26,087 nucleotides of DNA from RGIG995 sp045603745 (lineage in GTDB: Bacteria > Bacillota > Clostridia > Oscillospirales > UBA644). Within the stretch, counting starts at the first letter, position 1. Every line of letters begins with the position of its first letter. The translations under genes and the position numbers were made by a program. The DNA lies in the NCBI GenBank assembly GCA_045603745.1, contig JAZUMQ010000028.1, positions 1 to 26,087 on the forward strand, read 5' to 3'. The notes under the pieces are model-generated. The model was not told the origin of the DNA and did no database searches. It saw only the letters and a program-made list of their open reading frames with translations. Of this stretch, positions 22,584 to 26,087 are shown in pieces.

Positions 22584-22612
22584 TTGACTTTTCCATGAAA
22601 TTATGGTATCAT
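22584..22612 (+). promoter_or_regulatory. Promoter of the glucokinase-pseudouridine synthase unit
   Basis: TTGACT (22584-22589), a 17-nt spacer and TATCAT (22607-22612), 36 nt before the ROK gene start. It lies just 20 nt after the preceding stop codon. Its spacer and -10 context closely resemble the promoter at 21199-21227. Confidence 0.8.
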
Positions 22613-22647
22613 AAGTTGTCAAATCGCAAACCTTCGGAGGAAATATT

Positions 22648-23589
22648 ATGTATAATATCGGAATAGATTTGGGCGGTACGAATATTGCCGTAGGAATAGT
22701 CACCAAAGAAGGAAAGATCGTGAAGAAAACGTCGGTTCCCACCGGTTCCCATTGCCCCTTTGAGGAGATTTTTCAAGATATGGCGGATTGTATCCACAAA
22801 TTGCTTTCCGAAACCGGAATTCAGGAATCGGAAATCGAATCCATCGGGATCGGTACCCCCGGTTGTTTGGATACGCAAAAGGGTATGCTCATTTTTGCCG
22901 GGAATTTCAAATACGGAAAATTGGTCAATTATCGAGAATTGATGAAAAAGCATTTTAATATTCCCGTTTATATCGGAAACGATGCCAATGTTGCCGCTCT
23001 TGCAGAAGCGAAGGTGGGGGCTGCAAAGGGTGTGGACACTTGTGTGATGGTTACGTTGGGTACCGGCGTCGGTGGGGGAATCATCATTGATGGAAAGATT
23101 TATGAAGGACATCTGACCGCCGCTGGGGAATTGGGACATATTGTTTTGATTCATAATGGAGAGCAATGCACTTGTGGACGGAAAGGGTGTTGGGAGGCCT
23201 ACGCTTCGGTAACGGCTTTGATTCGTCAGACCAAGGCGGCAATGATTGCCAATCCGGATTCCATCATGAATGAAACGCCCATGGACAAAGTCAACGGAAG
23301 AACGTCTTTTGACGCTGCCCGCAAGGGAGATAAAGCCGCGTTGAACGTGGTCTCCAAATATCAGGAATATATTGCCGACGGACTTGCAAATTTGATCAAC
23401 GTCCTTTGTCCCGAAATCATTGTGGTCGGTGGCGGAATCTGCAAAGAGGGGGATTATTTGCTGGGGCCTGTCAACGAAATGATGCAAAAACGAGTTTTCG
23501 GTTCCGGTCTTTTGCCCGAACGTAAAATGGTCGTGGCGGAATTGGGAAACGATGCCGGGATAATAGGGGCGGCGTTGCTTCATGCGTGA
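22648..23589 (+). CDS. glcK: ROK family glucokinase
   Basis: Cytoplasmic sugar kinase that phosphorylates glucose with ATP. The 313 residues include the phosphate-binding loop DLGGTN (7-12), the catalytic Asp112 in GNDAN, the second ATP loop LGTGVGGG (137-144), the sugar-contact ELGH (161-164) and the ROK zinc site C174/C176/C181 in CTCGRKGCWE. There is no N-terminal helix-turn-helix, so it is a kinase and not a ROK repressor. It belongs with HPr-based sugar uptake in giving glucose 6-phosphate, though the two loci are far apart. It overlaps the next gene by 8 nt. Glucose specificity is inferred from the subfamily. Confidence 0.92.
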   Translation: MYNIGIDLGGTNIAVGIVTKEGKIVKKTSVPTGSHCPFEEIFQDMADCIHKLLSETGIQESEIESIGIGTPGCLDTQKGMLIFAGNFKYGKLVNYRELMKKHFNIPVYIGNDANVAALAEAKVGAAKGVDTCVMVTLGTGVGGGIIIDGKIYEGHLTAAGELGHIVLIHNGEQCTCGRKGCWEAYASVTALIRQTKAAMIANPDSIMNETPMDKVNGRTSFDAARKGDKAALNVVSKYQEYIADGLANLINVLCPEIIVVGGGICKEGDYLLGPVNEMMQKRVFGSGLLPERKMVVAELGNDAGIIGAALLHA

Positions 23590-24550
23590 GTTGACTGTCG
23601 GTAAAAACGACGATGGACTGAAATTGGAAAAATTCATGGCCCGCACGTTCCGTACCATGCCCCCCTCCTTGATCCGGAAATACATTCGGCTGAAATGTAT
23701 TCGGGTCAACGGTGTGCATGGAAAGGCGGATACGGTTCTGCATCAGGGCGATGCTTTGAAATTCTATATCAGTGATGAATTTTTTGAGAAAAAGACCTCG
23801 ACGGATTTTTCTCGGATTACCCCCGGATTCGGCGTGGTCTACGAAGATGAAAATATTATTTTGATGGATAAGCCCGTGGGGTTGATCTGTCAGCCCGACG
23901 ACCGGGAAACCTATAATACCCTTTCCAATCAGTTGATTTCATATCTGATGAGAAAAGGGGAGTACGATCCCCAAGAAGAAAACGCCTTTGTCCCGGCACT
24001 TTGCAATCGGATCGATCGAAATACCCAAGGAATCGTTATTGGGGCAAAGAATTCTCAGGCATTGACGATCCTGAACGAAAAAATCAAGAATCGGGAGATT
24101 GACAAGGTCTATCAATGCTTGGTTTTCGGAGTTCCCGAACCTGCCGAGGGAGATTTTACCGCATATCTTCGGAAAGATGCAAAAACCAATACCGTGAAGG
24201 TGATTGATAAGCCTGCGCCGGATTTTAAAGAGATTCGTACCGCCTATCAAATCCTTGCCACGGACGGCACCGTGTCTCTGTTAGAGGTGACTTTGTATAC
24301 CGGGCGCACCCATCAGATTCGGGCACATATGGCGCATCTTGGGTATCCTCTTTTGGGCGATACCAAATACGGAACGGCGAAACAGAACGAAGGATTCCCC
24401 TTTCAGTTTCAGGCGTTGTCCTCTTGCAAATTGACTTTTACGTTCCCCGGTGATGCCGGAATTTTGAATTATTTGAAAGGGAAGACCTTTACGACGTCTC
24501 CCTTTTTTCAAGATTGGGAAATCTGTAAAGACTTGATTCATTGGAATTGA
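23582..24550 (+). CDS. RluA-family pseudouridine synthase
   Basis: Enzyme converting uridine to pseudouridine in RNA, probably 23S rRNA. The 322 residues have an S4-like RNA-binding domain (about 1-65, LEKFMARTFRTMPPSLIRKYI and IRVNGVHGKADTVLHQGD) and a catalytic domain from about 85 (VVYEDENIILMDKPVG). The catalytic Asp145 lies in CNRIDRNTQG; most RluA relatives read HRLDxxTSG here, so this is a divergent subgroup. LYTGRTHQIRAHMAHLGYPLLGDTKYG is the conserved C-terminal signature. The target uridine cannot be read from sequence. The ATG lies inside the end of glcK (8-nt overlap) with GGGGCGG just upstream as a weak ribosome site. A terminator follows directly. Confidence 0.92.
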   Translation: MRELTVGKNDDGLKLEKFMARTFRTMPPSLIRKYIRLKCIRVNGVHGKADTVLHQGDALKFYISDEFFEKKTSTDFSRITPGFGVVYEDENIILMDKPVGLICQPDDRETYNTLSNQLISYLMRKGEYDPQEENAFVPALCNRIDRNTQGIVIGAKNSQALTILNEKIKNREIDKVYQCLVFGVPEPAEGDFTAYLRKDAKTNTVKVIDKPAPDFKEIRTAYQILATDGTVSLLEVTLYTGRTHQIRAHMAHLGYPLLGDTKYGTAKQNEGFPFQFQALSSCKLTFTFPGDAGILNYLKGKTFTTSPFFQDWEICKDLIHWN

Positions 24551-24580
24551 ACGACCCGGCAAAATCCGGGTCGTTTTCTT
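24550..24580 (+). terminator. Terminator after the pseudouridine synthase gene
   Basis: AACGACCCGG (24550-24559), loop caaaat, and CCGGGTCGTT (24566-24575), followed by TTCTT after the TT that ends the stem. The left arm begins at the stop codon. Only 18 nt separate it from the next start, so the following gene depends on read-through or on a promoter that I could not find. Confidence 0.85.
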
Positions 24581-24597
24581 AAGGAGTATTATATTAT

Positions 24598-25866
24598 ATG
24601 GAAGAAAAGCGCACTACCGCATCGGGTATTCCGGTTTACGTTTACCCGAACCTCGCATTGCACGGATTTTGTCTTTCCTTATACGTTCGGGCAGGTTCGT
24701 TGTACGAAAAAGCGGAACAGAGCGGCGAGACCCATTTTATCGAGCATATGGTTTTTCGCAACATTAACCATCGCATGAAGGGGGGATTGTATCCCTTGCT
24801 CGACCGTTGCGGTCTTTCCTTTAACGCCGAAACCTATAAAGAATTCGTTCAATTCTATATTGTCGGGGCAAAAGAGCATTTTTCCGATGCGGTTACCGTC
24901 TTTTCTCATCTTTTTGACCCCATGGTTTTGCCTCGGGATCAGATCGAACCGGAGCGAATGAGAATTAAATCCGAGATTCGAGAGAGTGACGAAGGAACGT
25001 CTCTGGATTATTTTTCCGACCATATTGTTTGGAAAGATACGTCGCTGGAACGTTCTATTCTCGGCAGAGCCGGAACCCTTGATCGCATGGGAAGTAAATT
25101 TTTGACCGATGCCGCCCGTCGGATCTTTTCCCGGAATAATTTGTTCTTTTATATTACCGGAGCCGTAACGAAGGACGATTTGGACGGTTTTTGTTCCGCC
25201 CTGTCCGTCCCGGTGGAAGCAACCGTTTCCACTCGGAACAACGTGGCGCCTCTTCCCGAACGTTTTGGAAATCGCCCCCGGGAAGTGTTCCTTAAAAACA
25301 GCGACGAAACGGTCGTTCGCTTTTCTTTTGATTTTGAACCGGAAAAGTATACCAACGCGGAATTGATGCTTCTGTATGATATTCTCTTTTACGGAGAATG
25401 TGGAAAGGTTTATCGGGAGTTGTCCGACAAAACCGGATTGATCTATTCCTTTGACCCCTGCCTGGAACGGTATCGAAATGCCGGGGTGTTGCATTTAAAG
25501 TACGAAGTGCGCCCGGCAAATCTATTTCGTTCCGTGGAATTGGTTTGTCAGATTTTACAGGGATTAAAAGCAGGTTTGACCGACGAATTGGATTACGTTC
25601 GCCCCTTGTATCAGGATAACGGTGGGCTTCTCTTTGATAACGCCGAGGAATTCAATTGGACGCGGGCGTACGAAGTTCATATTTTGGATTGCCCCTATCC
25701 CGACCACGCTGCCCGAAGTGATGCTTTCGGAGCGGTGTCTGAACAACGAATTTCTCAGATGGCAAGAGAGATTTTTCGCACCTGTAATCTAACCCTGACC
25801 TTAAAAGGGGATAAACGGCAAATTAAAACCGACCGATTGGTAGAAATTACCGATGTTCTCGGCTGA
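24598..25866 (+). CDS. M16 family (insulinase-like) peptidase
   Basis: Zinc metallopeptidase of the M16 family, 422 residues. The inverted zinc motif HFIEH (46-50: ligands His46 and His50, base Glu49) is complete, and the third ligand is probably Glu125 in RIKSEIRES, about 75 residues on, as in the family. A second M16-like domain occupies residues from about 180 (FYITGAVTKDDLDGF, then VVRFSFDFEPE and LLYDILFYGECGKVYRELSDKTGLIYS). In many Bacillota, M16 genes come as pairs (active plus inactive partner); no partner is seen before the terminator at 25948. Substrate unknown, probably peptides. The ribosome site is AAGGAG, 11 nt ahead of the ATG. Confidence 0.9.
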   Translation: MEEKRTTASGIPVYVYPNLALHGFCLSLYVRAGSLYEKAEQSGETHFIEHMVFRNINHRMKGGLYPLLDRCGLSFNAETYKEFVQFYIVGAKEHFSDAVTVFSHLFDPMVLPRDQIEPERMRIKSEIRESDEGTSLDYFSDHIVWKDTSLERSILGRAGTLDRMGSKFLTDAARRIFSRNNLFFYITGAVTKDDLDGFCSALSVPVEATVSTRNNVAPLPERFGNRPREVFLKNSDETVVRFSFDFEPEKYTNAELMLLYDILFYGECGKVYRELSDKTGLIYSFDPCLERYRNAGVLHLKYEVRPANLFRSVELVCQILQGLKAGLTDELDYVRPLYQDNGGLLFDNAEEFNWTRAYEVHILDCPYPDHAARSDAFGAVSEQRISQMAREIFRTCNLTLTLKGDKRQIKTDRLVEITDVLG

Positions 25867-25947
25867 TTTACCATAAAATTGTGACGCAAAAAAGAACTTT
25901 TCATTCAAAACCTACAAATTTTTTAACCCAAAATGGTTTAAAGGTGG

Positions 25948-25976
25948 AAAAAACCTTGGAATATCAAGGTTTTTTC
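25948..25976 (+). terminator. Rho-independent terminator after the M16 gene
   Basis: AAAAAACCTTG (25948-25958), loop gaatat, and CAAGGTTTTTT (25965-25975). The stretch 25867-25947 before it holds no gene. Confidence 0.9.
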
Positions 25977-26023
25977 GACTTTTTGCATTTTTTACGATGT
26001 AAAAACTTTTTTTCAAAAAGGGG

Positions 26024-26052
26024 TTGACAAACCCATTAATTTGTGATATAAT
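26024..26052 (+). promoter_or_regulatory. Consensus promoter reading out of the window
   Basis: TTGACA (26024-26029), a 17-nt spacer and TATAAT (26047-26052), both perfect. The transcript would start near 26059. No gene starts before the window ends at 26087, so the target is unknown; such a strong promoter suits a highly expressed gene or stable RNA. Confidence 0.85.
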
Positions 26053-26087
26053 ATTCGAGCACCTCAAAAAACGGCATGTTTTTCGGT

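Noticed and set aside
1..26087. CRISPR arrays, insertion sequences, tRNA or rRNA genes, prophage or defence genes
   Set aside because: I saw no regularly spaced repeats, transposase motifs, cloverleaf or rRNA signatures, or defence-type domains in the window.

Overview
This window comes from a Bacillota genome, most likely a clostridial (class Clostridia) endospore-forming lineage. The clues are a SpoIVB-type sporulation protease, near-consensus sigma-A promoters with 17-nt spacers, strong GGAGG ribosome-binding sites, a zinc-type S14, zinc-type S4 and L36, a zinc-lid adenylate kinase and the Gram-positive S10-spc-alpha gene order. I cannot name a genus.

Left region (1-5400), mixed housekeeping and decaying genes. 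A 5'-truncated remnant of a SLOG/DUF1273-like gene (111-404) ends at a terminator. It is convergent with spoIVB (minus strand, 427-1533). ptsH (HPr) with its own promoter overlaps uvrC by one base. UvrC is followed directly by an alpha/beta-hydrolase gene broken by a stop codon and a frameshift (3890-4571), which ends at a strong terminator. Tail to tail with it, on the minus strand, is a stretch without a convincing gene (about 4613-4860) that folds into several helices and ends in its own terminator: a candidate non-coding RNA. Upstream of that is a DUF1292 gene (minus) with a cysteine-rich tail.

Central region (5487-21144), one long ribosomal supercluster. A consensus promoter with a perfect palindrome between -35 and -10 starts an unusually long (about 320 nt), highly structured leader with terminator-like hairpins. 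Then follow rpsJ-rplC-rplD-rplW-rplB-rpsS-rplV-rpsC-rplP-rpmC-rpsQ (S10), rplN-rplX-rplE-rpsN-rpsH-rplF-rplR-rpsE-rpmD-rplO-secY-adk-map-infA-rpmJ (spc) and rpsM-rpsK-rpsD-rpoA-rplQ (alpha). The cluster ends at a strong terminator after rplQ. Together these genes supply 20-odd ribosomal proteins, the Sec translocon channel, nucleotide balance (Adk), N-terminal Met removal, IF-1 and the RNA polymerase alpha subunit. rpsJ-rplC and rpsD-rpoA are separated by unusually long, hairpin-rich spacers.

Right region (21190-26087). A CvpA-like membrane protein gene and a ROK glucokinase gene each have their own promoter, and the two promoters are strikingly alike. The glucokinase gene overlaps an RluA-family pseudouridine synthase gene. 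After a terminator comes an M16-family peptidase, then another terminator and a consensus promoter firing out of the window.

No defence system, mobile element or CRISPR array is visible. The most interesting unexplained signals are RNA-level: the S10 leader, the minus-strand structured RNA and the two structured intercistronic spacers. Two gene remnants are also worth checking.
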